In this document: piece by piece, positions 35,381 through 43,444 of the stretch
Position numbering within the stretch: the first letter of the stretch is position 1
Layout: every line of letters starts with the position of its first letter
Source of the DNA: CAZVEV01 sp964625865
GTDB taxonomy: Bacteria > Planctomycetota > Phycisphaerae > SM23-33
NCBI GenBank assembly: GCA_964625865.1
Contig: CAZVEV010000005.1
Coordinates: 1-50,604, forward strand
DNA length: 50,604 nucleotides
Direction of reading: 5' to 3'
Notes under the pieces: generated by a model
The model's input: the letters and a program-made list of their open reading frames with translations, nothing else
Databases searched by the model: none
What the model was told of the DNA's origin: nothing
Made by a program: the position numbers and the translations under genes

Positions 35381-36907
35381 CTACGAATCGGCATCGGGAG
35401 GCGCCTTGACGGCCGGCAGGCTGTCGGCCATCGCTGCGCCCGTTCTTTTCAGTTCGTCCAGCAGTTGCTTACGATACGACAAGACGACCTTGCCGTACGC
35501 GGGATCAAGCGCCAGATTCACGAGTTCGGCCGGGTCGGCCTCCAGGTCGTACAGCTCTTCGATCTCGTTGGCGACCAGCGTGCGGATGTACTTGTACTTG
35601 CCCCTCCGCAGGAAGATCCACCACGGCACGCCGTTCCAGCCGGGCCTCTTGTCCTGCACCGTGTCGGCGCCGTAGTAGTACTTCGTGTTCTCCAGCATGA
35701 CCGGATGGTCCCAGTCGGCCTTCGGATCAGTCAGCAGGGGGGTGATGTCGCGGCCGTGCATGGCCCACGGCAGGTCGATTCCGGCCAGCGCGAAGAACGT
35801 CGGGATCAGGTCGTGTCCGCCCACGGGGTGCGTGCAGACTTTGCCTTTGGCGACGGTGCCCGGCAGGCGGACGATCAGCGGGGCGCGCAGGTTCGCGTCG
35901 TAGGGGGCGTACTTCCACTTGAACCCGTGCTGGCCCCACGCGAAGCCCTGGTCGGACGTGAAGACGATCAGCGTGTTGTCAAGTTGTCCGGTCTTCCGCA
36001 GCGCCTCGACGACCTTGCCGACCCCCTCGTCCAGCGCGCGGACGGCTCGATTGTACTTCCGGACGGCTGCGTCCAGGCCCACCGGCTTGCCGTCCTTGCC
36101 CTTCTTCCACACGCCGTAGTTCTTCATGTACGCCGGCTTCGTCGGGCGCGGCGGGAAGATGTCTTTCGGCACCGGGACCGGCGAGGTGTCCCTGTAATCC
36201 CCGCCGTGCCGCCTGGCCGCCGCGTAGGGGCCGTGGACGGCGTCGTAGCACAGCCACAGATACCACGGCTTGGCGGGCTCCTTCGCCCGCTCGGAGATGA
36301 AGTCCACCGCGTAGCGCGTGTAGTTGTCCGTCGAGTATCCGCCGACCGCCTTCGGCTTGGCGCCGTTGAAGCTGATCTTCTGGTTGCGGTAGTACCCGCC
36401 GTAGACCTTCGGCTGGGTGTGGTCCCAGACGGCCGAGTAGTCCCAGTCTCGCCCGTGGCCGGTGTCGGCCCCGGTGTGCCACTTGCCGATCATCCCCGTG
36501 ACGTACCCGTTCTTGCGGAACACCCGGGGCCAGAATGGGCAGGCCTCCGGGTCGTACGTGCTGCCCGGGTACCTGCCGACCATCCGCATCGTCTCGATGC
36601 CGTGCTGGAGTTTGCCGGTCAACGCCGTCGCGCGCGACGGCATGCACCAGGCACCGGTATAGCAGGTGGCGAACCGCACGCCCTCGGCGGCCAGCCGGTC
36701 GATGTTCGGCGTCTTGACCCACGGGTGGGCCTCCGGATAGCAACTGACGCTTCGAATGCTCTGGTCGTCGGTGAAGATGTAGAGAATGTTCGGCCGCTTG
36801 GCGGGATGTCCGATCTCCGCCGAGCCCACCGCAGGCGAAAGACACATCGCCGCGGCGCCCGCAGCAATCGTCTTGACGCAATCTCTACGATTGAGGTGTC
36901 TGCTCAT
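35381..36907 (-). CDS. TAT-exported sulfatase (family S1)
   Basis: A 508-residue sulfatase, first gene of a two-sulfatase operon. The TAT signal MSRHLNRRDCVKTIAAGAAA precedes NILYIFTDDQSIRSV with the metal Asp pair. CMPSRATALTG puts the formylglycine Cys at residue 88. IGKWHTG and VFTSDQGFAWGQHGFKWK are typical active-site segments; Gln replaces the usual His after TSD, as in many S1 subfamilies. The ATG at 36907 begins the twin-arginine signal; a longer frame upstream runs into repeat C1 and is not used. TAGAAT ends 7 bp before the ATG and there is no ribosome site, so a leaderless transcript is possible. Substrate likely a sulfated polysaccharide, differing from that of its operon partner. 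Confidence 0.9.
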   Translation of the reverse strand: MSRHLNRRDCVKTIAAGAAAMCLSPAVGSAEIGHPAKRPNILYIFTDDQSIRSVSCYPEAHPWVKTPNIDRLAAEGVRFATCYTGAWCMPSRATALTGKLQHGIETMRMVGRYPGSTYDPEACPFWPRVFRKNGYVTGMIGKWHTGADTGHGRDWDYSAVWDHTQPKVYGGYYRNQKISFNGAKPKAVGGYSTDNYTRYAVDFISERAKEPAKPWYLWLCYDAVHGPYAAARRHGGDYRDTSPVPVPKDIFPPRPTKPAYMKNYGVWKKGKDGKPVGLDAAVRKYNRAVRALDEGVGKVVEALRKTGQLDNTLIVFTSDQGFAWGQHGFKWKYAPYDANLRAPLIVRLPGTVAKGKVCTHPVGGHDLIPTFFALAGIDLPWAMHGRDITPLLTDPKADWDHPVMLENTKYYYGADTVQDKRPGWNGVPWWIFLRRGKYKYIRTLVANEIEELYDLEADPAELVNLALDPAYGKVVLSYRKQLLDELKRTGAAMADSLPAVKAPPDADS

Positions 36908-36914
36908 GCAACGG

Positions 36915-36920
36915 ATTCTA
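36915..36920 (-). promoter_or_regulatory. -10 box directly before the sulfatase operon
   Basis: TAGAAT on the minus strand, 7 bp before the ATG at 36907. A matching -35 is not clear. It supports a leaderless start for the two-sulfatase operon. Confidence 0.35.
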
Positions 36921-36956
36921 CCTCGCACACGCCCGTGCCGTCGAGAGGCCGATGGA

Positions 36957-37042
36957 GCGGGTGCCGTGGGTTGCGGAGCGAAGCGGAGCAACCACGCCTA
37001 CGCGCGCTGCAACGTGGTTGCTCCGCAGCCCACGGCACCCGC
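36957..37042. repeat. Palindromic repeat family C, complete copy
   Basis: An 86-bp unit with 23-bp arms (GCGGGTGCCGTGGGTTGCGG and its partner, 22 of 23 matching). A second inner inverted pair, GCAACCACG and CGTGGTTGC, makes a compound hairpin. Partial copies are at 17071-17097 and 43097-43132. It lies upstream of the sulfatase operon and directly beside repeat A5. Confidence 0.8.
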
Positions 37043-37048
37043 CCAGGG

Positions 37049-37122
37049 GTAGGGCGTGCAACTGGTTGCACGCGGAACGAACGCGTCGTCGGTTCCGCGT
37101 GCAAACGAGTTGCACGCCCTAC
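37049..37122. repeat. Palindromic repeat family A, copy 5
   Basis: A complete 74-bp unit: left GTAGGGCGTGCAAC-TG-GTTGCACGC, centre bounded by GCGGAACG and GGTTCCGC, right GCGTGCAAACGAGTTGCACG, ending CCCTAC. Only 6 bp separate it from the family-C copy. No stop codon is shared here. Confidence 0.9.
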
Positions 37123-37202
37123 GGTCTGCGACTGATATGACGCGGGGCGACCCGATCAGCGGATCGCCCCGACGTGCGTCTGTTATGCTCGTGACGTCGC
37201 GC

Positions 37203-40200
37203 CTATGCGCGGCGGCGCCGGCAGACCACCGCCACACCGCCCAGGACCAGCAGCCCCAGCGTGCCCGGTTCGGGGACGACGTAGATCGTGCCGCGCTCGG
37301 CGCCCGTGCCCAGGAACTTGTCGAATTTCCATTCCAGGCCCGCGCCCGGACCGGCGTCGGTTATGTCGAACAGGTCCTTCACGTTGCCGACGTAGTCGGT
37401 AGCGATCGTATCGGCCAGGACGATCTGGAACGAGTCGCCATCGGAGAGCGAGAACCCATCGATCAGGTTGACGTCGATCGTTCCGTTGATCGTCGCCGTC
37501 GAACCGCCTGTCATACTCAGCTTGTCATGGCCATCCGGGTCGCCCGCGCCGTTGGTCCCTGCGATCTCGATCTCGAGGATACCCGCCGCCCCGAGGTCGT
37601 ACGTCAGGCCGTCGACAAGCATCGTCCCCGGCGAGTTGCCGATCTTCACTGTCCCGTCCTGCTGATCCAGGTTGCCGTAGACATTGGCAACGTTCTGCAT
37701 CGTGCCGCCTTGCAGGGTCATATTACCGTTGATATTGGTGACGTCCTGCATCGTGCCACCCGCCTGGGTCAGGTCGCCGTAGAACGTGCCCACGTTCTTC
37801 AGCGTCCCGTCGGTGAAGTTGAACTGGTTGGTGCCGCTGCGGTCGCCATAGTGGATATCTCCGCCGGTCAGGTCCAGCGTGGCGCCGTCGAGGTTGACGG
37901 TGTCCGTGCCGTTGTTGCGGAAGTCCATGTGGTCGTTGATGATCACCATCCCGCCGTCGAAGTTGTACTCCGTCGAGCCGGCGGCGTTGTTGGCGCCCTG
38001 GATATCGCGGAACTTCAGCGTCCCGCCGTCCATGTTCACCACGCCGTCGCCGCTGTTGGCCTTCAGGATGCCGTTAGTGCCGATATCCGGATCGCTGACG
38101 AAGTCCACCAGCCCGCCGTACATGTTGAAGACGGCCGTGCCCGTGCTGGTCTGCCCGATGATCCAGTTGTTGTTGCCCGTCATGTTGATCGTGCCGCTCC
38201 ACATCGTCAGGATCCCGTCGCCGTTATCGCCGTTTTCCAGGTTGTTCTGGATGTTCAGCGTGGGGTTGGTGTCCTGTGCGGGGCGCCCGATGACGACCGT
38301 CGCGGTACGCCCGTTGGCCGTGGTGGCGTTGCCCGCGTCTGCCATCCGCAGGTCAGTGGTCGACGTCAGCGTTCCTTCGATCAGGTTCAGCGTGCCCTTG
38401 CCGTTGTTGCCCACCACCAGCTTGGTCGTGGTCACCGCGTCGGCGGGGTTGTCCAGTTCGATGGTCAACTCGCCGATGGCGGTGGCGTTGTTGTCGTCGC
38501 CCAGGTAGACCCTGGCAAAACCGTACGTCCCGTCGCCGGTAATCGTAACCGTTCCCTGGCCGGTGTCGCCGATCCTGGTGTCGCCGTTGACGGTGAACGA
38601 GTTGCAGTCGATGTTGAGCGTTCCGTTGCTGCCTGCGGCGTCACCCACCTCGAGTTTGCTGGTGAACAGTACGGTGGCGCCGGGATTGACGGTCATTGTC
38701 CCGCTCGAGTTGGCCTTCTCGGCGACGAACGAATCGCCGTTGGCCTCTAGTGAGCCGTTGACCGTCAGCAACGCGGTGGTCCCGCTGCTGCCGACACTCG
38801 TGGTGCCTGTGCTCTTGACGCTCCGCCCGGCGCCGATGGTGTGGGTCGCACCGCTGGACGAGGTGGCCTCACCAAGCGAGAACCGCTGCACGAGGATGTC
38901 GCCGGTGACCGTCAGCGTCCCGCCGTTGATGTGAAGTTGGGCGTTATCCACGCCGGTCAGTTCCTCGATGCCGTACGTCGCCGCCGCGCCGTTGTTGATT
39001 GTCAGGCTGCCGCTGTTGAGGTTGACGATCCCGCCGTCGTCGCTGGCCGCTGCACCGAAGTTGAGCACACCATCGACCACGACTGTCCCGCCGATGTTCA
39101 GCGTGCTGTTGTTGTCAATCGTCTCCCCGCCGATGATCAGATCCCCGCGGACCGTCAGTGAGGCGTTGTCCGTCACGTCGACGTCGCCCACCGCGTTGTC
39201 ATTCGCCAGGCGCAGGTCCTGCGGCGTGCCCACCGTGCCCACTTCCAGGCTCGTCCCGGCCCCGTCGATCGTCAGGGCGGCCGCGTCGATTCCCGCAGCG
39301 CCATTCTGGGCGATGTCGAGCGTCGCCCCGGTGAACGTTACGGCGTTTCCGCCGTCGATCACGGCGTTGATTCTCCGCGTGTTGGCCGCCGCGCCGGCCG
39401 TTGCCCGGGCAATCTGCACGAGGTTGTTGTCGCCGACGTCGGAGTTGAGGTCCCAGTCCACGTCCGAGGCGACGTCCAGGGCCAAACCGCCGTCGGTCAG
39501 CGTGCTCGTGCCGGTGATCACGGTGACGGTGTCGCCGATGAACCAGACCTGCCCGTCGGGACGTCCATCGGTCCAGTCAGCCTGGGCGCTGGTGGACCAT
39601 TCGCCGGACCCGGCGCTCCAGGTGGTGGTCAGGCCGGCGTCCGAACCGGTCTCGGTCGGGAACCTGTCGTCGACGGTAAGCGTTCCGGTGGTTATCGCCA
39701 CGTCGGTGGCCGTGATCGAGGCGGTGTTCGGACTGCTGACGGCCAGCGTCAGTGTCCCGCCGTCCTGGTTATAGGCACCGATTTCGTCGAACGTGCCGTT
39801 CTGATTGTTCAGGGTCAGTCCGCCGCTGGTCAGCGTCAGCTTGCTGCCGGTGCCGTCCCCCACGGTCATGTTGTTGGCCACCGACAAGGTCCCGCCGTCG
39901 ATCTCCAACTCGGCTTGGGTCACCGCGGCGTCGGCGGCGAACTGCAGGTTGTTCGTCGACGCCGTGGCGCCGATCGCCCCGGCGCCGGTTTGGGCGTGAT
40001 TGGCCGTGGCGCCGACGTTGAGGTTGTCGGCCTCGAACAGCGCGTCGAGCCCGGCCGAGCCGCCGGTGGTGACCGTCCCGCCATTGAGGTTGATCGTGCT
40101 GGTCCCGTTGCGGTCGTTCAGGTCGCCACCGATGTTGATCGTTCCGCCGCTGTTGACGTTCAGAACGAACTCGCGCGCGCCGGTGTTGGTCATGTTGAAG

Positions 40201-41057
40201 TTGCCCCCGAACGTCAGCGTGCCCGTGCCGCGGACGGTAAACGTATCGTTGCCGTTACGCCCGTTGTAGATATCGCCGATGTTGATGGCGCCGGCGCTGA
40301 CGTCCAGGTTGAAGAAGTCCCCGTCGGTCCCGCCCTTGTTGCCTTGCAGGTCGTCGCCGATCGTCAGCGTCCCACCGGTGTGGTTGTGCGTCGCATCGCC
40401 GTCATTGATGTTGTAGTCGGCCCCGCCGGTGTTGCTGAACGTCCCCCCGCTGAACTCGATCGTCACCACGTCGTTCTCGTTGCCCTGGCCCAGGATGAGG
40501 CTCTGGTTGTCCATCGTCACCGAGCCGCTCTTCATGTAGAACGTGGCGTTGGCGTTGTTGGCCGTGCCTACCTCGAAGCGCCCGCCGGTGGTGACTACCG
40601 TCGCACCGTCGATCGTCAGCACGCTTGTCTCCGCTCCTGCCGCTTGATGGCCGATCTGGACAGCCTGTGTCTCGTTGCCGGACTCGCTGATCGTCACCGT
40701 GCCGCCGGTCAGAGAAACGGTTCCCTTGTTCCCGCCGCTGCCGATAAGCAGCGCGTCGATGTCCAGCGTACCGCCTGACACGTTGAGTACGCCCACGCCG
40801 GTCGCGTCGCCGACGAACGTCTGGTTGGCAACGGCGCCCGTGCTCAGACCGGTGACGTCGGCGGTCAGACCGTTGCCGATGTTGGCGTCGTCTGTTCCGG
40901 CAGGCAGGACGTCGCCGCCCCAGTTGGCTGCCCGCTCCCAATCGCTGTCGGTAGCGTCGCCATCGTCGAAGATCACGGCTCCGGCGGCGGGGCAGGTGCT
41001 CAGGAAGAAGACAGATACGGCCAGTACCATCGCGGTCAGAGAGAGTGACTTAAACAT
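37203..41057 (-). CDS. Large beta-repeat surface protein with PEP-CTERM tail
   Basis: A 1284-residue secreted protein. A signal peptide (MFKSLSLTAMVLAVSVFFLS, cut near AAGA) is followed by more than 1100 residues of short beta-strand repeats of the autotransporter-associated or pectin-lyase-like kind: motifs such as GTLTIGDDLQGN, NLNGGTVTTGGS, VNMDGGTLKFRDIQG and the closely spaced DLTQAGGTMQDV, NMTLQGGTMQNV. The set predicts a long beta-helix rod. The tail has VVPEPGTL, a hydrophobic stretch and CRRRRA, a PEP-CTERM signal. It is rich in Asp, Asn, Gly and Thr, with few charged basic residues, as in surface rods. ATG at 41057 has GAGGAG 7 nt upstream. It is driven by a strong promoter with a 270-nt leader. 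Confidence 0.88.
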   Translation of the reverse strand: MFKSLSLTAMVLAVSVFFLSTCPAAGAVIFDDGDATDSDWERAANWGGDVLPAGTDDANIGNGLTADVTGLSTGAVANQTFVGDATGVGVLNVSGGTLDIDALLIGSGGNKGTVSLTGGTVTISESGNETQAVQIGHQAAGAETSVLTIDGATVVTTGGRFEVGTANNANATFYMKSGSVTMDNQSLILGQGNENDVVTIEFSGGTFSNTGGADYNINDGDATHNHTGGTLTIGDDLQGNKGGTDGDFFNLDVSAGAINIGDIYNGRNGNDTFTVRGTGTLTFGGNFNMTNTGAREFVLNVNSGGTINIGGDLNDRNGTSTINLNGGTVTTGGSAGLDALFEADNLNVGATANHAQTGAGAIGATASTNNLQFAADAAVTQAELEIDGGTLSVANNMTVGDGTGSKLTLTSGGLTLNNQNGTFDEIGAYNQDGGTLTLAVSSPNTASITATDVAITTGTLTVDDRFPTETGSDAGLTTTWSAGSGEWSTSAQADWTDGRPDGQVWFIGDTVTVITGTSTLTDGGLALDVASDVDWDLNSDVGDNNLVQIARATAGAAANTRRINAVIDGGNAVTFTGATLDIAQNGAAGIDAAALTIDGAGTSLEVGTVGTPQDLRLANDNAVGDVDVTDNASLTVRGDLIIGGETIDNNSTLNIGGTVVVDGVLNFGAAASDDGGIVNLNSGSLTINNGAAATYGIEELTGVDNAQLHINGGTLTVTGDILVQRFSLGEATSSSGATHTIGAGRSVKSTGTTSVGSSGTTALLTVNGSLEANGDSFVAEKANSSGTMTVNPGATVLFTSKLEVGDAAGSNGTLNIDCNSFTVNGDTRIGDTGQGTVTITGDGTYGFARVYLGDDNNATAIGELTIELDNPADAVTTTKLVVGNNGKGTLNLIEGTLTSTTDLRMADAGNATTANGRTATVVIGRPAQDTNPTLNIQNNLENGDNGDGILTMWSGTINMTGNNNWIIGQTSTGTAVFNMYGGLVDFVSDPDIGTNGILKANSGDGVVNMDGGTLKFRDIQGANNAAGSTEYNFDGGMVIINDHMDFRNNGTDTVNLDGATLDLTGGDIHYGDRSGTNQFNFTDGTLKNVGTFYGDLTQAGGTMQDVTNINGNMTLQGGTMQNVANVYGNLDQQDGTVKIGNSPGTMLVDGLTYDLGAAGILEIEIAGTNGAGDPDGHDKLSMTGGSTATINGTIDVNLIDGFSLSDGDSFQIVLADTIATDYVGNVKDLFDITDAGPGAGLEWKFDKFLGTGAERGTIYVVPEPGTLGLLVLGGVAVVCRRRRA

Positions 41058-41337
41058 GTGAGAGCTCCTCAAAGGGTAAAGGGTCGTCCTGGGTACAGGT
41101 CCTCGTTGATCCAACCTGGTCATAGATCTCGCTTCTCGTCGTCCGGCTGCTGTCCGGGGCCGCCGTCGCGCATTGCGATGCTCGCGGCGCCGAGAAAGGC
41201 TGCCGGCCGAACGTCTTGTCTCCTGCAGGTGCGTCTGTAATCCTCAGCGTGGACGGAGCGTGCGGTCCGCTGAACTCAGCATGAACCGCTGACGCAGGCT
41301 CACGTCGCCGCTGGAGCCACTCCTGACTCAGCTTATT

Positions 41338-41365
41338 AGTATAATGCCTCGGGCGGCCCTGTCAA
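41338..41365 (-). promoter_or_regulatory. Consensus promoter of the large PEP-CTERM gene
   Basis: On the minus strand a perfect TTGACA (41365-41360) and TATACT (41343-41338) are 16 bp apart, the best sigma-70 type promoter seen in the window. Predicted start near 41331 leaves a leader of about 273 nt before the ATG at 41057. Confidence 0.75.
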
Positions 41366-41392
41366 GCGCCTTTTTTATTTTGTTTTCACGCG

Positions 41393-41680
41393 GGTGCGGT
41401 CGGCAAATAGTGGCAGCCGAGATCCGGAGACGCAATCTCGCAGCCATCTGTCACAGAGACACAGAGAAGGGCCTTGGGGGACAGCCGGTTCACACTCGCC
41501 GGTTCGCACCTGGGAATCGGCAGGGAGGACAGGATGGCGAGGGTTTATAACCATCTGGCAATAATGTGGGTGCGGTGTTTTGGGCTCCCTGTGTCGCGGC
41601 GAGACCGGCGGTGTGCACACCCGAAAGTGTGAACCGGGGTGAACCAACTCCCCGACGAGTAACTGTCCCCCGGGGCCCTG
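41393..41680. repeat. Decayed repeat stretch upstream of the PQQ-like gene
   Basis: It contains GGTGCGGTCGGC....AGTGGCA (41393-41415), matching 33741-33763; the run CACAGAGACACAGAG (41453-41467); and a 12-bp inverted repeat CCGGTTCACACT/AGTGTGAACCGG (41485-41496, 41626-41637). No gene is credible. Confidence 0.45.
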
Positions 41681-41803
41681 AAAATGGTGCAACGCGAAAA
41701 TAATGCGCTTGACGCGGCGATCCGGACGATTAGAAGTGTTAAACGTTGAGGCCCAGCCGTCGGATCGGCTGCCCAGTCGCGACGGACGTACCGGAGATAC
41801 CCC

Positions 41804-43060
41804 ATGCATACACGACCACTTATCGTAGCGACCCTCATCGCCCTGGTAGCCTCGGCAGCCCCCGCCGGCGACTGGCCGCAGTTCCTCGGGCCCGACCGCA
41901 ACGCGATTTCCAGGGAGACGGGCCTGGCCCGCAAGTGGCCCCCGGGCGGTCCGAAGGTTCTCTGGACGACCAAGACGGGCCTGGGCTTCGGCGGGGCAGC
42001 CATTGTAGGCCGGGAAGTGTTCATCCTCGACCGCGACTCGGCCGGGCGCCAGGACGTGCTGCGATGCCTGTCCCTGGCCAACGGAAAGGAACTGTGGTCC
42101 TACGCCTACGACGCGCGGGGCCCGTTCAGCCACGACGGCAGCCGCTCCACCCCCGCCGTCGATGACGACAACGTCTACACGGTCGGCCCGCTGGGCGACA
42201 TGTACTGTATCAGCCGCACCACGCACAAGCCGGTCTGGACGAAGAACCTGCTTCGCACGTACGGCGCGAGCAAGCCCAAGTGGGTGATCTCGCAGTCGCC
42301 GCTGCTGTACAAGGACATGGTCATCGTCGCGCCGCAGGGCACGCAGGCGAGCATCGTGGCGCTGAATCGCAAGACCGGCGCCGTCCGGTGGAAGGCCCCC
42401 GCGGTGGGCAAGGGCGTCAGTTACGCCTCGCCCGTGCCGGTCACCATCGGCGGGACCGAGCAGATCGCGATGGTCGTCGGCGAGTGGGGCTCGGCCGTTG
42501 CGGGTGTGGATGCATCGAACGGCAAGGTCCTGTGGACATACGAGGGCTGGAACTGTCGCATCCCCATCCCCTCGGTCACCGCCATCGGCGACGGGCGCCT
42601 GTTCATCACCGGCGAGTACGGCGCCGGGTCGGCGATGATCAAGGTCACGGGGTCCGGCACGCGGTTCAAGGTCTCGGAGGTCTACAAGACCCAGGCCTGC
42701 GGCTCGCAGATCCACCAGCCCCTCCTGCACGAAGGGCACCTCTATATGCACTCCAACGGCAACAAGCGCAGGGACGGCATGCTGTGTTTGTCGCTGGAGG
42801 GCAAGGTCAAGTGGAAGACCGGCCGCAAGAACAACTTCCAGCGGGGCGGGCTGATTCTCGCCGACGGGCTGATCATCAGCATCGACGGCGTGACCGGCGT
42901 GCTGCACCTGATCGAGCCCTCGCCGGCCGGCCTGAAGATCATCTCGAAGGTCAAGATGCTGGGTGGCAAGGAGATCTGGTCCCCGCCGTCGCTGGCCGGC
43001 GGCAAGCTGATCATCCGCGACCAGCACCAGATCAAGTGCCTCGACATCGCCGCCCGCTGA
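41804..43060 (+). CDS. Exported PQQ-like beta-propeller protein
   Basis: A 418-residue secreted protein. A short signal peptide (MHTRPLIVATLIALVASAAP) precedes DWPQFLGPDRNAISRETG, the diagnostic opening of planctomycete PQQ-like (outer-membrane-protein BamB-type) propellers. Blades follow with W or Y docking motifs: ANGKELWSYAYD, THKPVWTKNLL, KTGAVRWKAPA, SNGKVLWTYEG and EGKVKWKTGRK. The usual quinone-binding acids of alcohol dehydrogenases are not evident, so it is more likely a binding or scaffold protein than a dehydrogenase. CGGAGATA lies just before the ATG. Single gene, convergent with the ferredoxin. Confidence 0.87.
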   Translation: MHTRPLIVATLIALVASAAPAGDWPQFLGPDRNAISRETGLARKWPPGGPKVLWTTKTGLGFGGAAIVGREVFILDRDSAGRQDVLRCLSLANGKELWSYAYDARGPFSHDGSRSTPAVDDDNVYTVGPLGDMYCISRTTHKPVWTKNLLRTYGASKPKWVISQSPLLYKDMVIVAPQGTQASIVALNRKTGAVRWKAPAVGKGVSYASPVPVTIGGTEQIAMVVGEWGSAVAGVDASNGKVLWTYEGWNCRIPIPSVTAIGDGRLFITGEYGAGSAMIKVTGSGTRFKVSEVYKTQACGSQIHQPLLHEGHLYMHSNGNKRRDGMLCLSLEGKVKWKTGRKNNFQRGGLILADGLIISIDGVTGVLHLIEPSPAGLKIISKVKMLGGKEIWSPPSLAGGKLIIRDQHQIKCLDIAAR

Positions 43061-43071
43061 TCGGGCCGGTC

Positions 43072-43105
43072 GGCACCCGCGGTTACTCCTCGAGACGCGG
43101 GTGCC
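43072..43105. repeat. 10-bp-stem hairpin after the PQQ-like gene
   Basis: A perfect GGCACCCGCG/CGCGGGTGCC stem with a 14-nt loop, starting 11 bp after the PQQ-like stop. The loop contains TTACTCCTCGAGA, which is a copy of the ferredoxin 3' end. No U-run. It could act as a terminator for the PQQ-like gene. Confidence 0.5.
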
Positions 43106-43132
43106 GTAGTTTGACGCGAAGCGGCAACCACG
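43097..43132. repeat. Palindromic repeat family C, partial copy
   Basis: GCGGGTGCCGTAGTTTGACG..GCGAAGCGGCAACCACG shares the GCGGGTGCCGT start, GCGAAGCGG middle and GCAACCACG end with the left half of the unit at 36957. It lies between an 18-bp direct duplication (43079-43096 and 43171-43188). Confidence 0.6.
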
Positions 43133-43174
43133 TATTGCCGCCCGGCGCGCCATCCCCGCCGCCCGGCGGGGCGG

Positions 43175-43369
43175 TTACTCTTCGAGACTGATCGCGTCGA
43201 CGGGACAGCCTTCGGTGGCTTCTCTGCAGGTGTCTTCGGCGTCGGCGGGAACGGGGTCCGCAATGACGATCGCCAGCGTGTCGTCATCGTTCATGTCGAA
43301 TACGTCGGGGCAGGTCGCGACACACAGGCCGCAGCCGGTGCACTCGTCGACGTCTACGATTGCCTTCAT
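43175..43369 (-). CDS. Small 4Fe-4S ferredoxin
   Basis: A 64-residue cytosolic electron carrier. CTGCGLCVATCP (Cys10, 13, 16, 20) and a distant CP in EGCPVDAIS (Cys55) give the pattern of the single-cluster ferredoxins of Thermotoga and Desulfovibrio type, where Cys10, 13, 16 and the late Cys hold one [4Fe-4S] cluster and Cys20 pairs with another Cys (Cys48 here). The rest is acidic, as expected for docking to reductases. AAGGAG lies 8 nt before the ATG. A GATAAT box at about 43416-43421 could be its own promoter, as it starts 75 bp after the sulfatase gene. A possible role is feeding electrons to a radical-SAM enzyme such as a sulfatase-maturing one, but none is in the window. Confidence 0.93.
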   Translation of the reverse strand: MKAIVDVDECTGCGLCVATCPDVFDMNDDDTLAIVIADPVPADAEDTCREATEGCPVDAISLEE

Positions 43370-43444
43370 CAGTCATGCTCCTTCACGGGGTACTCGATAC
43401 ACGGTGCGGTCACTGTATTATCGCAGCGGGATGCCTGGCCGACT

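Noticed and set aside
35255..37135. 626-codon plus-strand frame
   Set aside because: Antisense to the TAT sulfatase and runs through repeats C1 and A5.
37056..38750. 564-codon plus-strand frame rich in Val, Asp and His
   Set aside because: It begins inside repeat A5 and is antisense to the large PEP-CTERM gene, whose signal peptide, tail and promoter settle the strand.
41375..43153. 592-codon minus-strand frame
   Set aside because: Antisense to the PQQ-like propeller gene, which has the WPQFLGP motif and a signal peptide.
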